64,000 bases of DNA from Blautia sp. An81. Lineage in GTDB: Bacteria; Bacillota; Clostridia; Lachnospirales; Lachnospiraceae. The stretch spans positions 62,001 to 126,000 of the forward strand of contig NZ_NFHH01000006.1 of NCBI RefSeq assembly GCF_002161285.1, given 5' to 3'. The translations under genes were made by a program, and so were the position numbers. Below the pieces are notes generated by a model. That model saw only the letters and a program-made list of their open reading frames with translations, did not search any database and was not told the origin of the DNA. Shown here piece by piece: positions 1-10,546 of this stretch (within the stretch, counting starts at the first letter, position 1; each line of letters begins with the position of its first letter).

Positions 1-49
1 CATTTATCAATTTCTATATCATATGACAGTGTTTCTTCAGAGGTTTCTT

Positions 50-1033
50 TTACTGTGGGGTTATTTCCTGTTCCTTCTGTTCTTCCTGCTCTTTCTCTTC
101 TATATTCTCCGTCTCATTTGCATTGTTGATCAGCGGTACTTTGTCATTTACGGGCAGCATAATCTTCACTGCATGCTTCAGATTCCGGATTTCTACCCTG
201 TCATGTTCCCCGCCGTACTCTCCGTCAAGAGTCCAGGGAATCTCCTCTTCCCCAATAACGGTCAGAGAAGAGGTTTTAAAGGCCTCAATCATCTTTGTAT
301 CATTTCCGCCTACCAAAGAGGCAATAATCTCGTTAAGCTCTAAAAGTGTTTTGGGCATTCGGATAAACATAACCTCAAATACTCCGTCATCCAGCATTAC
401 ATCTGGACCTGTGAGTTTCTTAAATCCTCCCACTGAAGTGGAATTACTCACCATTCCGAAAATAAATTCCCCCTCCAGATTCACTTCTTCACTTATAACC
501 TGGAGTTTATAAGACTTAATATTAAAAATCCTCTGAGTTCCTTCTAATATATATGCTGCATGGCCCAGGATATTTTTCAAATCCTGGTTTGTTTCATAAG
601 AAACGTCCGTGAAAAGGCCAAAAGCTGCAATATATACAAAATAGTCCTGATTAAATTTCCCCACATCAAAAGCATGGGGTACTCCTTCCACAATATCTGT
701 AGCTGCCTGGAGCATATTCTTGGAAATATGCAGACTATTGGCAAAATCATTAGTACTGCCCGCAGGAATATAGCCTACAGGCGTAGTGCAATCTACCCGC
801 AGCATACCGGAAACGATCTCATCTAATGTGCCGTCTCCACCGCTGGCAACTACAATATCATATTCTCCCGCTTTTTTCCTTGCTATTTTAAATCCATCCA
901 TATAGGCCTGGGTAGGATGTACCGTAACTTCATATCCTCCTTTTACAAAAATATCCAGGATATCCATAAGACGAGTTTTGATACTTCCCTTTCCTGACCT
1001 GGGATTAAATATGAATAACATTTTTTTGCCCAT
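50..1033 (-). CDS. YegS/BmrU-family lipid (diacylglycerol) kinase
   Basis: 327-residue soluble lipid kinase that would phosphorylate a membrane diacylglycerol-type lipid with ATP. The N-terminal catalytic fold shows NPRSGKG at residues 10-16 and the signature GGDGT at 65-69, with the C-terminal beta domain to about residue 290. The start is set by a GGAGG six bases before ATG. The last 25 residues are a Glu/Gln-rich tail that is not part of the family fold. It lies downstream of rplQ on the same strand but behind a strong terminator, so it probably has its own promoter. DgkB and a sphingosine-kinase-like YegS are both possible names; the substrate cannot be read from sequence. Confidence 0.87.
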   Translation of the reverse strand: MGKKMLFIFNPRSGKGSIKTRLMDILDIFVKGGYEVTVHPTQAYMDGFKIARKKAGEYDIVVASGGDGTLDEIVSGMLRVDCTTPVGYIPAGSTNDFANSLHISKNMLQAATDIVEGVPHAFDVGKFNQDYFVYIAAFGLFTDVSYETNQDLKNILGHAAYILEGTQRIFNIKSYKLQVISEEVNLEGEFIFGMVSNSTSVGGFKKLTGPDVMLDDGVFEVMFIRMPKTLLELNEIIASLVGGNDTKMIEAFKTSSLTVIGEEEIPWTLDGEYGGEHDRVEIRNLKHAVKIMLPVNDKVPLINNANETENIEEKEQEEQKEQEITPQ

Positions 1034-1112
1034 AAATTTCCTCCAGTCACTATTAACCTTTTCCAGAAGTTTTGATTCTTAATTTTACTACTTTTACAAT
1101 TATGAGACAAGG

Positions 1113-1159
1113 TAAAAAAAAGAAGTTATCTCCCGCTTTTAAGTGAGATAACTTCTTTT
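1113..1159 (-). terminator. Intrinsic terminator after rplQ
   Basis: Inverted repeat GAAGTTATCTC / GAGATAACTTC with a 12-base loop, followed on the minus strand by a run of eight T. It closes the ribosomal protein operon. The arms also carry T on the other side, so it may work in both directions. Confidence 0.9.
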
Positions 1160-1200
1160 CCATATCTTTCCGCTCTTCTCGCTCAGAAAATTACAGAAGC

Positions 1201-1737
1201 TTATACCAGCTCTAATACAACTTCCATTGCGGCATCGCCTTTACGAGGACCGATTTTGATGATTCTTGTATAACCACCATTGCGGTCAGCGTATTTTGGA
1301 GCGATTTCTGTAAACATTTTCTCTACCATGTCTACATTCTTTGTGTTTTTCTTTTTGCCAGCTGCTGCAGCAGGAACTTCTGTTACAGGATAGAAGACTT
1401 TCAGCATCTGTCTTCTGGCATGTAATCTGGAAGGAGCATCTTTCTTGATCTCTTTCTGTACTTCGTCATATACGGTAACTTTCTTGCCGTCTACAACTTC
1501 TTTTACTCTCTTGCCTTCAGCATCTTTGCGGGCAACTTTTGCTGTAACTGTAACAGTCTCAAAGTTGTCTTTTTCGCGAACAGCCATAGCAATAAGGCCT
1601 TCAGCGATCTTGCGGACTTCTTTGGCTCTTGTCTCAGTTGTAACAATTTTTCCATGGTATAACAGATTTGTAACCTGATTTCTGAGTAATGCTTTTCTCT
1701 GATCAGATGTTCTGCCTAATTTTCTATACTTTGCCAT
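1201..1737 (-). CDS. rplQ: 50S ribosomal protein L17, extended form
   Basis: 178-residue L17, last gene of the alpha operon. The conserved start region ([20 protein letters not shown]) fixes the ATG at 1737, with GGAGG 10 bases upstream; an in-frame ATG nine codons earlier has no ribosome site. L17 is usually 112-130 residues. Here extra lysine- and acid-rich segments lie at about residues 65-98 and 115-130, inside the otherwise conserved fold (ARRQMLKVF in the middle, [20 protein letters not shown] near the end). L17 sits near the peptide exit tunnel, so the additions would be on the ribosome surface. Long L17 forms are, to my recollection, common in Lachnospiraceae. Confidence 0.96.
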   Translation of the reverse strand: MAKYRKLGRTSDQRKALLRNQVTNLLYHGKIVTTETRAKEVRKIAEGLIAMAVREKDNFETVTVTAKVARKDAEGKRVKEVVDGKKVTVYDEVQKEIKKDAPSRLHARRQMLKVFYPVTEVPAAAAGKKKNTKNVDMVEKMFTEIAPKYADRNGGYTRIIKIGPRKGDAAMEVVLELV

Positions 1738-1824
1738 TTTTGATTTCCTCCATTTGTGGAACAATACGCCATGCTTTCATCGGTCTTACTGACGTATTGC
1801 TTTATTTCCATAATGTTATATGGC

Positions 1825-2784
1825 TTACTCTTCGCTTGGATTTAACTGTAAGCCTAATTCTTTCAGCTTCGCCAGTACTTCTTCCAGAGACTTCCGGCCC
1901 AGATTACGAACCTTCATCATATCTTCCGGCGTACGGTTGCAAAGCTCTTCAACAGTATTGATGCCAGCACGTTTTAAGCAGTTATAGGAACGAACAGAAA
2001 GCTCCAGCTCATCAATGTTCATCTCCAGTACTTTTTCTTTCTCATTGTCTTCTTTCTCGATCATGACTTCTGCAGTCTTTGCGCTCTCAGAAAGATCGAC
2101 GAAGAGGCTTAAATGCTCGCTGAGCACTTTCGCAGCAAGACTTACAGCCTCGTCTGCATCCAGTGTTCCGTTTGTATAGATATCCAGTGTCAGTTTATCA
2201 AAGTCAGTCACCTGACCTACACGGGTATTTTCTACGGACATATTGACACGCTCTACAGGAGTGTAGATCGCATCTACTGCGATCACGCCGATTGGCATGT
2301 CGTCTGTTTTTCCTTTATCAGCACTTACATATCCACGGCCTTTTGTAATTGTCAGCTCTGCATTAAATTTGCAGTCTGCTCCGCCGTTTAAGGTTGCAAT
2401 CACCTGATCTGGATTCAGAATCTCAAGATCCTGGTCAACCTGGATATCAGCGCCGGTAACAACACCTTCGCCTTCAAACTCAATATAAGCAGTTTTCGGC
2501 TCATTGCTGTCGCTTAAGTTCTTAATTGCCAGATTCTTCAGGTTCATGACGATTTCCGTCACATCTTCCTTTACTCCCGGAATAGAACTGAATTCATGGA
2601 GAACCCCATCAATTTTCACCTGGCTTACGGCAGCTCCCGGCAAAGAAGAAAGCATGATCCTTCTTAAAGAATTTCCCAGTGTAATGCCATATCCTCTTTC
2701 CAGCGGCTCTACCACAAATTTCCCATATCTCTTATCATCAGACATCTCTGTGATTTGAATTTTGGGTTTATTAAAATCGAACAT
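1825..2784 (-). CDS. rpoA: DNA-directed RNA polymerase subunit alpha
   Basis: 319-residue alpha subunit, the normal length. The N-terminal assembly domain (about 1-225) carries the dimerisation sequence [17 protein letters not shown] near residue 40. The C-terminal domain (about 245-319), which contacts UP elements and activators, ends with [21 protein letters not shown] ribosome site (GGAGGGC) lies 8 bases before ATG. It follows rpsD and precedes rplQ, the standard alpha operon order. Confidence 0.98.
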   Translation of the reverse strand: MFDFNKPKIQITEMSDDKRYGKFVVEPLERGYGITLGNSLRRIMLSSLPGAAVSQVKIDGVLHEFSSIPGVKEDVTEIVMNLKNLAIKNLSDSNEPKTAYIEFEGEGVVTGADIQVDQDLEILNPDQVIATLNGGADCKFNAELTITKGRGYVSADKGKTDDMPIGVIAVDAIYTPVERVNMSVENTRVGQVTDFDKLTLDIYTNGTLDADEAVSLAAKVLSEHLSLFVDLSESAKTAEVMIEKEDNEKEKVLEMNIDELELSVRSYNCLKRAGINTVEELCNRTPEDMMKVRNLGRKSLEEVLAKLKELGLQLNPSEE

Positions 2785-2818
2785 GCAAAGCCCTCCTTGC
2801 TACGTGCATAATCCTTAA

Positions 2819-3412
2819 TTATTTGGAGTACAACTCGACGATTAACATTTCATTTACAGGTACGTCGATCTCTTCTCTTGTAGGAAGCGCCTTCACTTCA
2901 CCTTTCAGAGCTTCCTGGTCAACATCCAGCCAAGCCGGAACAAGACGTCCGCCAGTTACTTCCAGAATATCTTTATATCTCTGAGAGCCTTTGCATTTCT
3001 CTTTGATTTCAATAACATCTCCAGCCTTTACCAGGTAAGAAGGAATGTTCACCTGTTTTCCGTTTACTAATACGTGTTTGTGGTCAACGATCTGTCTTGC
3101 TTCTTTTCTTGTTCTTGCTAATCCAAGACGGAAGATCACGTTGTCCAGACGTGTTTCCAGCATAACCATCAGGTTTTCACCTGTCTGTCCTGGTTTCTGG
3201 TCTGCTTTCTTATAGTAGTTGCGGAATGGTTTTTCCAGAACGCCATAGATGAATTTTGCTTTCTGTTTTTCTTTTAACTGAAGTCCGTACTCAGACACTT
3301 TTCTGTTTGATCTTTTTAACTGTCTGGTAGATTTTTTATCTATTCCTAAATATACCGGGTCCAGACCTAAGGACCTGCATCTTTTCAGAACTGGTACTCT
3401 ATTTACTGCCAT
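2819..3412 (-). CDS. rpsD: 30S ribosomal protein S4
   Basis: 197-residue S4, a primary 16S rRNA binder. The S4 RNA-binding domain spans about residues 90-150 ([20 protein letters not shown], then [11 protein letters not shown]). The N-terminal part has a single Cys (residue 12) and so lacks the four-Cys zinc site found in some S4 proteins. In Bacillus and Escherichia, S4 represses its own operon by binding an mRNA leader, which is relevant to the structured spacer upstream of rpsM in this operon. Confidence 0.98.
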   Translation of the reverse strand: MAVNRVPVLKRCRSLGLDPVYLGIDKKSTRQLKRSNRKVSEYGLQLKEKQKAKFIYGVLEKPFRNYYKKADQKPGQTGENLMVMLETRLDNVIFRLGLARTRKEARQIVDHKHVLVNGKQVNIPSYLVKAGDVIEIKEKCKGSQRYKDILEVTGGRLVPAWLDVDQEALKGEVKALPTREEIDVPVNEMLIVELYSK

Positions 3413-3430
3413 GATTATTTGACCTCCTAA

Positions 3431-3823
3431 TTAGACTCTTCTGCGTTTTGGTGGACGGCAACCATTGTGTGGAACCGGTGTTACGTCTTTAATGCTTGTA
3501 ACTTCGATGCCGCATGCTGCCAGTGCACGGATTGCTGCTTCTCTTCCTGAACCAGGTCCTTTTACAAAAACGTCAACAGTCTTCAGACCATGAACAATTG
3601 CTGCTTTTGCAGCTGTTTCTGCAGCCATCTGAGCTGCATATGGAGTAGATTTCCTTGAACCTTTAAATCCCAGACCACCGGCACTTGCCCAAGATAAAGC
3701 ATTTCCCTCAGCATCTGTCAATGTAACGATTGTGTTATTGAAAGAAGACTGGATATGTGCCTGTCCGCGTTCAACGTTTTTCTTAACACGCTTTTTTGTC
3801 ACTTTTTTTGTAACTTTAGCCAT
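3431..3823 (-). CDS. rpsK: 30S ribosomal protein S11
   Basis: 130-residue S11 of the small-subunit platform. The family signature is clear in the second half ([20 protein letters not shown]), followed by the basic C-terminus [11 protein letters not shown]. The N-terminus has a lysine-rich leader ([13 protein letters not shown]) typical of Firmicutes. It lies 18 bases upstream of rpsD and 68 bases downstream of rpsM. Confidence 0.98.
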   Translation of the reverse strand: MAKVTKKVTKKRVKKNVERGQAHIQSSFNNTIVTLTDAEGNALSWASAGGLGFKGSRKSTPYAAQMAAETAAKAAIVHGLKTVDVFVKGPGSGREAAIRALAACGIEVTSIKDVTPVPHNGCRPPKRRRV

Positions 3824-3891
3824 TTCTAAACTAACCTACTTTCTCTAATATTCAAACTCTTGGTAAATTTCTAAATCAAACAGTCCGCTTA

Positions 3892-4263
3892 TTATTTCTT
3901 CTTGTTAGCAACTGTTCTCTTAGGACCTTTTCTTGTTCTTGCATTTGTCTTAGTCTTCTGTCCACGAACAGGAAGTCCTTTACGATGACGGATACCTCTG
4001 TAGCATCCAATCTCCTGAAGTCTCTTGATATTCAGAGCGATCTCTCTTCTCAGATCACCTTCTACCGGGATCTCTAACTCTTCAATCGCATCACGGATCT
4101 TTCCAACTTCTTCGTCAGTGATATCTCTGACACGAGTGTCAGGATTTACGCCTGCTTTTTCCAGGATACGGTCTGCACTTGCTCTTCCGATTCCGTAGAT
4201 ATATGTCAGACCGATCTCAATACGTTTTTCTCTTGGTAAGTCTACACCAGCTATACGAGCCAT
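3892..4263 (-). CDS. rpsM: 30S ribosomal protein S13
   Basis: 123-residue S13 of the small-subunit head. It begins [22 protein letters not shown] and ends with the basic tail that contacts tRNA ([15 protein letters not shown]). GGAGG stands 10 bases before ATG. A 338-base spacer with several hairpins separates it from rpmJ; these two genes are normally almost adjacent. Confidence 0.98.
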   Translation of the reverse strand: MARIAGVDLPREKRIEIGLTYIYGIGRASADRILEKAGVNPDTRVRDITDEEVGKIRDAIEELEIPVEGDLRREIALNIKRLQEIGCYRGIRHRKGLPVRGQKTKTNARTRKGPKRTVANKKK

Positions 4264-4601
4264 GTATTTTTTCCTCCATTTTCTGTTAATATTGTTCCTA
4301 ATTGAGACACATAAAATTGACGGGGTTCTATGCGTCCAGCCGCTGAAAGGAAAGTTCTGCCTTCCTTTTATAATTTTACGCAGCCTTTCCGGTATTGGCG
4401 TATACCGGTATTAAGCAATATTCTTCCGCTGTCCTCTCGGTACAGACAGCCACAGGAGATGATACCTTGCGTATCATACTAATATTACTATATTTGATCA
4501 GCATGAACAACGCCTCCTGGCGGTTCATACTGCAGCCGCACTAAAATTAACACAAACAAATCGTCAGTAACTAATCTTTGTCATTATCCAGTCTTCAAAA
4601 A
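4264..4601 (-). other. Structured spacer with five hairpins between rpmJ and rpsM
   Basis: This 338-base gap has no plausible ORF but at least five inverted repeats: AAAGGAAAG/CTTCCTTT (4346-4369, imperfect), CCGGTAT/ATACCGG (4389-4408), GCTGTC/GACAGC (4428-4450), TGATAC/GTATCA (4460-4476), and ATGAAC-CGCC/GGCG-GTTCAT (4503-4528). It would be transcribed with the alpha operon. None has the T-run of a terminator. A leader bound by S4, an RNA processing region or an inserted palindromic element are all possible; no family is recognised. Confidence 0.6.
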
Positions 4602-4715
4602 TTAGCCCTGACGCTGTTTGTGTTTTGGGTTTTCACAGATAATTCTGATGCTTCCCTTTCTTTTGATAACCTTGCACTTTTCGCAAATTGGTTTTACAGA
4701 TGATCTTACCTTCAC
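4602..4715 (-). CDS. rpmJ: 50S ribosomal protein L36
   Basis: 37-residue L36, translated by hand because it starts with GTG at 4715 and is short. AGGAGG precedes the GTG by 6 bases. The product reads [20 protein letters not shown] to residue 20 and ends KHKQRQG. It carries the zinc ribbon C11, C14, C27, H32, so it is the zinc-binding (C+) form. It is the first gene after the promoter at 4754-4782. Confidence 0.97.
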   Translation of the reverse strand: MKVRSSVKPICEKCKVIKRKGSIRIICENPKHKQRQG

Positions 4716-4753
4716 TGTTCTTCCTCCTTTCTGAGCATAAAAGTACATTTGAT

Positions 4754-4782
4754 ATAATAACACCTCTATGACAAGAATGCAA
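4754..4782 (-). promoter_or_regulatory. Promoter for rpmJ-rpsM-rpsK-rpsD-rpoA-rplQ
   Basis: TTGCAT (-35, 4777-4782), 17-base spacer, TATTAT (-10, 4754-4759), giving a start near 4747 and a leader of about 32 bases before the rpmJ GTG. It sits just downstream of the infA terminator, which supports a separate alpha transcript. Confidence 0.75.
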
Positions 4783-4835
4783 GAACTTTTTTATGAAATT
4801 TTAATCTTTGCAGCTTTTCGGGCTAAAAGAAGAAT

Positions 4836-4884
4836 TGAAAACACCCTGTGTGAAGCGGACTGAAACTGCTTCTTACAGGGTGTC
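4836..4884 (-). terminator. Hairpin terminator after infA
   Basis: ACACCCTGT / ACAGGGTGT (9 bp) extended inside by GAAGC/GCTTC, followed by TTTT on the minus strand. The short T-run suggests partial termination of the S10-spc transcript before the alpha promoter. Confidence 0.75.
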
Positions 4885-4890
4885 TGCAAT

Positions 4891-5109
4891 TTATTTATCT
4901 CTCCAGATGATCCTTCCCTTGCTCAGATCGTAAGGTGACATTTCAATGGTAACCTTGTCTCCCGGAAGGATACGGATGAAGTTCATCCTTAACTTTCCGC
5001 TGATATGAGCCAGGATCACATGTTTATTTTCCAGTTCTACTTTAAACATGGCGTTTGGCAATTTTTCAACTACCGTTCCTTCTACTTCAATAACATCTGC
5101 CTTTGACAT
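4891..5109 (-). CDS. infA: Translation initiation factor IF-1
   Basis: 72-residue single OB-fold factor that binds the ribosomal A site during initiation. The family sequence is complete ([40 protein letters not shown] near residues 38-57). It is 5 bases downstream of the KOW-domain gene and is the last gene before a terminator-promoter pair. Confidence 0.98.
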   Translation of the reverse strand: MSKADVIEVEGTVVEKLPNAMFKVELENKHVILAHISGKLRMNFIRILPGDKVTIEMSPYDLSKGRIIWRDK

Positions 5110-5114
5110 AAAAC

Positions 5115-5390
5115 TTAAACCTCCTGTTGATTTTTATAGTCTTTAATGGCTTTTTTTATCTGTTCATCTTTAAGTTCCTGTTCTGTTTCCAGGGCCTTTG
5201 CAAGAACCATGGGAATATGATAATTGATCTGAATGTGTTTCTGTTTCTTTTTCTTAGGCTGGCAGACACTGCGGTTCTTTCCGTCTGCAAGATATACATA
5301 TTCCTGGTCAGCTTTTATCACCACATATAATCTGCCTTTATCATGTCCAGCCTTGGATACAGCCAGCATCCCCGTTTTAAAGTCTCTCAT
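5115..5390 (-). CDS. KOW-domain RNA-binding protein (L14e-like)
   Basis: 91-residue basic protein. Residues about 5-40 ([19 protein letters not shown]) match the KOW/L14e-like fold that binds RNA in ribosomal and transcription proteins. A PKKKKQK patch and a charged helical C-terminus follow. Genes of this type sit between map and infA in many Clostridia, which suggests a role in translation, but no precise function is known to me. It overlaps neither neighbour and is 11 bases after map. Confidence 0.85.
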   Translation of the reverse strand: MRDFKTGMLAVSKAGHDKGRLYVVIKADQEYVYLADGKNRSVCQPKKKKQKHIQINYHIPMVLAKALETEQELKDEQIKKAIKDYKNQQEV

Positions 5391-5401
5391 AGTTTCTCCT
5401 T

Positions 5402-6157
5402 CTATCTGGAAAGAGTGAGGATTTCCGGCTCGTCCTCTGTGATCAGAATGGTATTTTCATAATGGGCAGACAGAGAACCGTCCTGGGTTACCACTGTCCA
5501 GTCATCATCCAGCCATTCCACATCGGCTCTTCCCTGATTGATCATAGGTTCGATAGCCAAAGTCATACCGGGGATCAATCGAATTCCCCTTCTCTTCTGA
5601 GGAAAATTGGGAATCTGCGGATCTTCATGAAGATGGGTGCCGATACCGTGTCCTACCAGGTCCCGTACTACTCCATATCCGAATTGCCCAGCGTAATTGC
5701 CGATAGCAGCAGATATATCATGAAGATGGTTTCCTGCTTTGGCATATTTGATTCCTTCAAAGAAGCTCTCCCTTGTCACATTGATCAGCTGCTGAGCCTC
5801 CGGGGAAATTTTCCCCACAGCATGAGTTCTGGCTGCATCTGAATGATACCCTTTATAAATCAGTCCCGCATCCAGACTGACGATATCTCCCTCCTGAAGG
5901 ATCCTGTTCTTTTTGGGAATACCATGGACCACTTCATCGTTTACCGACACACAGATAGAAGCCGGATAGCCATTGTAGTTTAAAAAATTGGGAGTACAGC
6001 CCAGGCTCCTGATAAGCTTTTCTCCGAACCTGTCAATATCCAGAGTACTGATTCCCGGTTTTACAAAATCGGCCAGTTCATCATGTACTTTTTCCAGAAG
6101 TCTGCCTGCCTCTCTCATAAGTTCAATCTCTCTGGCAGTTTTTATTGTTACTGACAT
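5402..6157 (-). CDS. map: Methionine aminopeptidase, type I
   Basis: 251-residue enzyme that removes the initiator methionine from new proteins. All metal and catalytic residues of the family are visible: His79, Asp96, Asp107, His170, His177, Glu203 and Glu234, at almost the numbering of the E. coli enzyme. There is no N-terminal zinc-finger extension, so it is the short type Ia form. It lies 5 bases downstream of adk in the usual secY-adk-map order. Confidence 0.97.
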   Translation of the reverse strand: MSVTIKTAREIELMREAGRLLEKVHDELADFVKPGISTLDIDRFGEKLIRSLGCTPNFLNYNGYPASICVSVNDEVVHGIPKKNRILQEGDIVSLDAGLIYKGYHSDAARTHAVGKISPEAQQLINVTRESFFEGIKYAKAGNHLHDISAAIGNYAGQFGYGVVRDLVGHGIGTHLHEDPQIPNFPQKRRGIRLIPGMTLAIEPMINQGRADVEWLDDDWTVVTQDGSLSAHYENTILITEDEPEILTLSR

Positions 6158-6162
6158 GTTTA

Positions 6163-7039
<877 letters not shown>

Positions 7040-8356
7040 TTATTCACTTAAAAAGCCTCTGTAGTTACGCACCAGCATACGTGATTCAATCTGTTTCAAT
7101 GTTTCCAATACAACACCTACAACAATGATGAGAGATGTTCCGCCAAAGGAAACATTGGCACCGAAAACTCCGTTAAAGAAGAAAGGAATCACCGCTACGA
7201 TAACAAGTCCCGCAGCACCTATGAAGATAATGTAACTCAGGATTTTCTCCAGATATTCCTGGGTTGGTTTTCCGGGACGGATACCCGGGACAAAGCCACC
7301 CTGCTTTTTCATATTGTCTGCTACTTCCATGGGATTGAAAGTAATAGACGTATAGAAATAAGCAAAAAAGATTACCAGTACAATATACAGTACCAGTCCC
7401 AGGGAATATATTGGCTGACTGGGGTTAAACCAGTTGCTGGAAGTCAAACCTCTCATAATCTGGCTTCCAATGCCTGTTCCATCTGTCTTACCCAGAAAAC
7501 TTGCGATGATCACAGGGAAAGACATCAGCGAAGAGGCAAAGATAATGGGAATAACACCGGCAGTATTTACTTTCAACGGAATAGAGCTGGACTGTCCGCC
7601 CATAACTTTTCTTCCAACCATCTTCTTAGAATACTGTACCGGAATTCTGCGGATACCGCCGTTCAGGATCAATACCAGGACTACCACAAGAAGAATGATC
7701 GCTGCAATGATCAAAGCCGCTAAAGCGCCTCTGGCAATGGTTTTTCCCTGTACAAAGGTCTGAAACAGGCTAACCAGATCATTGGGGATCCTGGATACGA
7801 TATTAATCATCAGGACAATAGATATACCATTACCCACACCGTTCTCAGTAATCCGCTCACCAATCCACATCAGCATACTGGAGCCTGCGGTCAGGCAAGC
7901 TACTACCACAATACCTTTTACCACTGTCATATCCGGAATCAGCCCTCTGTTTCCGAAGCCTACAGTCATAGCAACAGACTGGAAAAGAGCCAGACCTACC
8001 GTAACATAACGGGTAATTGCTGTAAGTTTCTTCCTTCCCTCTTCACCATCGCGATGCATTTCCTCTAACTGTGGAATTGCAATAGTCAAAAGCTGGATAA
8101 TAATGGAAGAAGTAATGTACGGCGTGATATTTAATGCAAATATGGACATTTCGGTAAAGGAACCGCCAGTGAATGCATCAAAAAAATTGAATGCATCACT
8201 GGACTGGCTCTCAAACCATTCTTTAAAGTAATCGCTGTCTACTCCCGGAATGGGAAGCTGGGAACCTATACGGATGATCACCAGCATCAGCAGTACATAA
8301 AAAATTCGACGTCTTACATCCTTTATCTTAAAGGCATTTTTAAGAGTCTGCAGCAT
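7040..8356 (-). CDS. secY: Preprotein translocase subunit SecY
   Basis: 438-residue integral membrane channel of the Sec pathway, with ten predicted membrane segments. The N-terminus (LKNAFKIKDVRRRIFYVLLM), the plug region after PIPGVD, and the C-terminal ESRMLVRNYRGFLSE that contacts SecA and the ribosome are all present. Its ATG overlaps the rplO stop by one base (TAATG), implying translational coupling. Confidence 0.98.
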   Translation of the reverse strand: MLQTLKNAFKIKDVRRRIFYVLLMLVIIRIGSQLPIPGVDSDYFKEWFESQSSDAFNFFDAFTGGSFTEMSIFALNITPYITSSIIIQLLTIAIPQLEEMHRDGEEGRKKLTAITRYVTVGLALFQSVAMTVGFGNRGLIPDMTVVKGIVVVACLTAGSSMLMWIGERITENGVGNGISIVLMINIVSRIPNDLVSLFQTFVQGKTIARGALAALIIAAIILLVVVLVLILNGGIRRIPVQYSKKMVGRKVMGGQSSSIPLKVNTAGVIPIIFASSLMSFPVIIASFLGKTDGTGIGSQIMRGLTSSNWFNPSQPIYSLGLVLYIVLVIFFAYFYTSITFNPMEVADNMKKQGGFVPGIRPGKPTQEYLEKILSYIIFIGAAGLVIVAVIPFFFNGVFGANVSFGGTSLIIVVGVVLETLKQIESRMLVRNYRGFLSE

Positions 8357-8796
8357 TAGATCACCTCTACTGTTCCACCTGCGGCTTCAATCTTTGCCTT
8401 AGCGCTTTCGCTTACAGCATTAACTTTTACATTCAGCTTCTTTGTTAACTCACCGTTGCCCAGAAGTTTTACACCGTCTCCTAATTTAGAGATAGCGCCG
8501 GAAGCCAGTAAAGCTGCTGGAGTAACCTCTGCTCCATCCTCAAATCTGTTTAAAATATCAACGTTTACTGCAATGATCTCCTTAGAGTTTCTGCATTTGA
8601 AGCCTCTCTTTGGAAGTCTTCTGTATAAAGGCATCTGACCGCCTTCGAAACCTGGTCTTTTAGCTCCGGAACGAGCCTTCTGTCCTTTATGGCCTTTACC
8701 TGCTGTCTTACCGTTTCCTGAACCATGGCCACGGCCTCTTCTGAAGTTATCGCTCTGTCTGGAGCCTTCTGCTGGTCTTAAATTTGATAAATCCAT
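8356..8796 (-). CDS. rplO: 50S ribosomal protein L15
   Basis: 146-residue L15. The Gly/Arg/Lys-rich N-terminal extension ([20 protein letters not shown]) threads into 23S rRNA; the globular part begins near residue 60. The stop overlaps the secY start. It sits after rpmD in the spc operon. Confidence 0.98.
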   Translation of the reverse strand: MDLSNLRPAEGSRQSDNFRRGRGHGSGNGKTAGKGHKGQKARSGAKRPGFEGGQMPLYRRLPKRGFKCRNSKEIIAVNVDILNRFEDGAEVTPAALLASGAISKLGDGVKLLGNGELTKKLNVKVNAVSESAKAKIEAAGGTVEVI

Positions 8797-8822
8797 GTTG
8801 GCACCTCCTTTTTCTGCTGATC

Positions 8823-9005
8823 TTAGATTTCTTCTACTTTCACTAAGTGTCTAACCTGCTGGATCATTCCGCGCACTGCTGCGTTATCCGGCATTTCCAC
8901 TGTTTTGTTCAGTTTTCTTAAACCTAAAGCTTCTACTGTTTTTTTATGTTTCGGAACAGCACCGATTGTAGATTTCACCAGAGTGATTTTTAATTTATCT
9001 GCCAT
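8823..9005 (-). CDS. rpmD: 50S ribosomal protein L30
   Basis: 60-residue L30, the usual bacterial length. The ferredoxin-like fold motif [20 protein letters not shown] and [15 protein letters not shown] are both clear. It lies 13 bases after rpsE and upstream of rplO. Confidence 0.98.
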   Translation of the reverse strand: MADKLKITLVKSTIGAVPKHKKTVEALGLRKLNKTVEMPDNAAVRGMIQQVRHLVKVEEI

Positions 9006-9018
9006 TTTTCAATCCTCC

Positions 9019-9528
9019 TTATGCAAAAATCTCGTCTACAGATTTTCCACGAAGTTTTGCAACTTCTTCCGGAGTCTTTAACTGGCTTAAACCTGCGATG
9101 GTAGCCAGAACAACGTTCTGTTTGTTACGGGAACCCATACATTTTGTACGGATATTCTTAATACCTGCAAGTTCAATTACCGCACGAGCTGGACCTCCGG
9201 CAATAACACCAGTACCTTCAGGAGCTTTCTTCATCAGCATCTGAGCGCTTCCGAATTTTCCTACGAAGTCATGGGTAATACTTCCGTTTTCATCTCTTGC
9301 TACAGTAATCAATTTTTTCATAGCATCTTCTTTTCCTTTGCGGATCGCTTCAGGAATTTCAGCTGCTTTACCTAAACCAGCGCCAACATGTCCGTTGCCG
9401 TCACCAACAACAACTAAAGCTGAAAAACGGAAGTTACGACCACCTTTAACAACCTTTGTTACACGCTTGATTGATACTACTTTTTCTTCTAATTCAAGCT
9501 GACTAGCATCAATAATAGAACGTTTCAT
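9019..9528 (-). CDS. rpsE: 30S ribosomal protein S5
   Basis: 169-residue S5, which acts in decoding accuracy and mRNA unwinding. The double-stranded RNA-binding part (about 12-75) holds [20 protein letters not shown], and the C-terminal part holds [21 protein letters not shown] ribosome site (GGGAGG) lies upstream of ATG. Confidence 0.98.
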   Translation of the reverse strand: MKRSIIDASQLELEEKVVSIKRVTKVVKGGRNFRFSALVVVGDGNGHVGAGLGKAAEIPEAIRKGKEDAMKKLITVARDENGSITHDFVGKFGSAQMLMKKAPEGTGVIAGGPARAVIELAGIKNIRTKCMGSRNKQNVVLATIAGLSQLKTPEEVAKLRGKSVDEIFA

Positions 9529-9547
9529 GTGTTCTTTTCCTCCCTTA

Positions 9548-9916
9548 TTAGAATTCTAACCCAGCTTCTCTTGCTGCGTCTGCTAAAGCTTTGATTTTTC
9601 CGTGATATATAAAACCGCCTCTGTCAAAGACAACTTCTTTGATTCCAGCTTCGATTGCTCTCTTAGCAATAACTGTACCTAAATATGCTGCGGCGTCAAC
9701 GTTATTGGTTTTTTCTAATTCAGCTTTTACATCTTTCTGAGTTGTAGAAGCAGAAACCAGAGTTTTTCCAACTGTATCGTCAATAATTTGAGCATACATA
9801 TGATTATTGCTGCGGAATACTGCTAAACGAGGTGTAGCAGCGGTGCCGCTGAGATGATTACGTATTCTTCTATGCTTTTTTGCGCGAACTTTCGCTCTTG
9901 ATACTTTACTAACCAT
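9548..9916 (-). CDS. rplR: 50S ribosomal protein L18
   Basis: 122-residue L18, a 5S rRNA binder. The basic N-terminus ([20 protein letters not shown]) and the C-terminal [20 protein letters not shown] are diagnostic. It is 17 bases downstream of rplF. Confidence 0.98.
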   Translation of the reverse strand: MVSKVSRAKVRAKKHRRIRNHLSGTAATPRLAVFRSNNHMYAQIIDDTVGKTLVSASTTQKDVKAELEKTNNVDAAAYLGTVIAKRAIEAGIKEVVFDRGGFIYHGKIKALADAAREAGLEF

Positions 9917-9933
9917 TTTTACACTCTCCTTAA

Positions 9934-10473
9934 TTATTTCTTACCAGTCTTACCAACTTTACGTCTGATAACTTCATCAGCATATTTAATACCTTTACCT
10001 TTGTAAGGTTCAGGTTTTCTCTTATCTCTGATTTCAGCAGCATACTGGCCGACTCTTTCTTTATCGATACCGGATACGATGATCTTATTTCCGTCTACCT
10101 TGGACTCCAGACCTTCTGGATCTTCCATTTCAACGGGATGAGAGTATCCTAAGTTCAGGACTAATTTCTTACCCTGTTTTGCTGCTCTGTAACCTACACC
10201 GTTTACTTCCAGAGTTTTTTCATATCCCTGGCTGACACCGATTACCATGTTCTGGATCAGGGTTCTTGTTAAACCGTGTAAAGATTTCATTTTCTTTAAA
10301 TCATTTGGTCTTGTTACAACAACATGACCATCTTCAACTTTGATTGACATTTCAACAGGTAACGCTCTTTCAAGTGTTCCCTTAGGACCTTTTACAGTCA
10401 CTACATTGTTCTCAGCTACTTTTACTTCTACTCCAGCTGGAACAGCTACAGGCAGTCTTCCAATACGTGACAT
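9934..10473 (-). CDS. rplF: 50S ribosomal protein L6
   Basis: 179-residue L6 with two related alpha/beta repeats. It starts [17 protein letters not shown] and carries the family signature [20 protein letters not shown] near the C-terminus, which lies by the sarcin-ricin loop. It is followed closely by rplR. Confidence 0.98.
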   Translation of the reverse strand: MSRIGRLPVAVPAGVEVKVAENNVVTVKGPKGTLERALPVEMSIKVEDGHVVVTRPNDLKKMKSLHGLTRTLIQNMVIGVSQGYEKTLEVNGVGYRAAKQGKKLVLNLGYSHPVEMEDPEGLESKVDGNKIIVSGIDKERVGQYAAEIRDKRKPEPYKGKGIKYADEVIRRKVGKTGKK

Positions 10474-10546
10474 ACCAATTTCCTCCTTACTTAGATTTTC
10501 GGAAGGGCCTATTATGGTTCCCTTCTGTTTTCAGTATCTCGATAAA

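Noticed and set aside
1-49. Plus-strand ORF from 23
   Set aside because: It runs antisense to the lipid kinase gene and has no ribosome site; nothing else is seen in this stretch.
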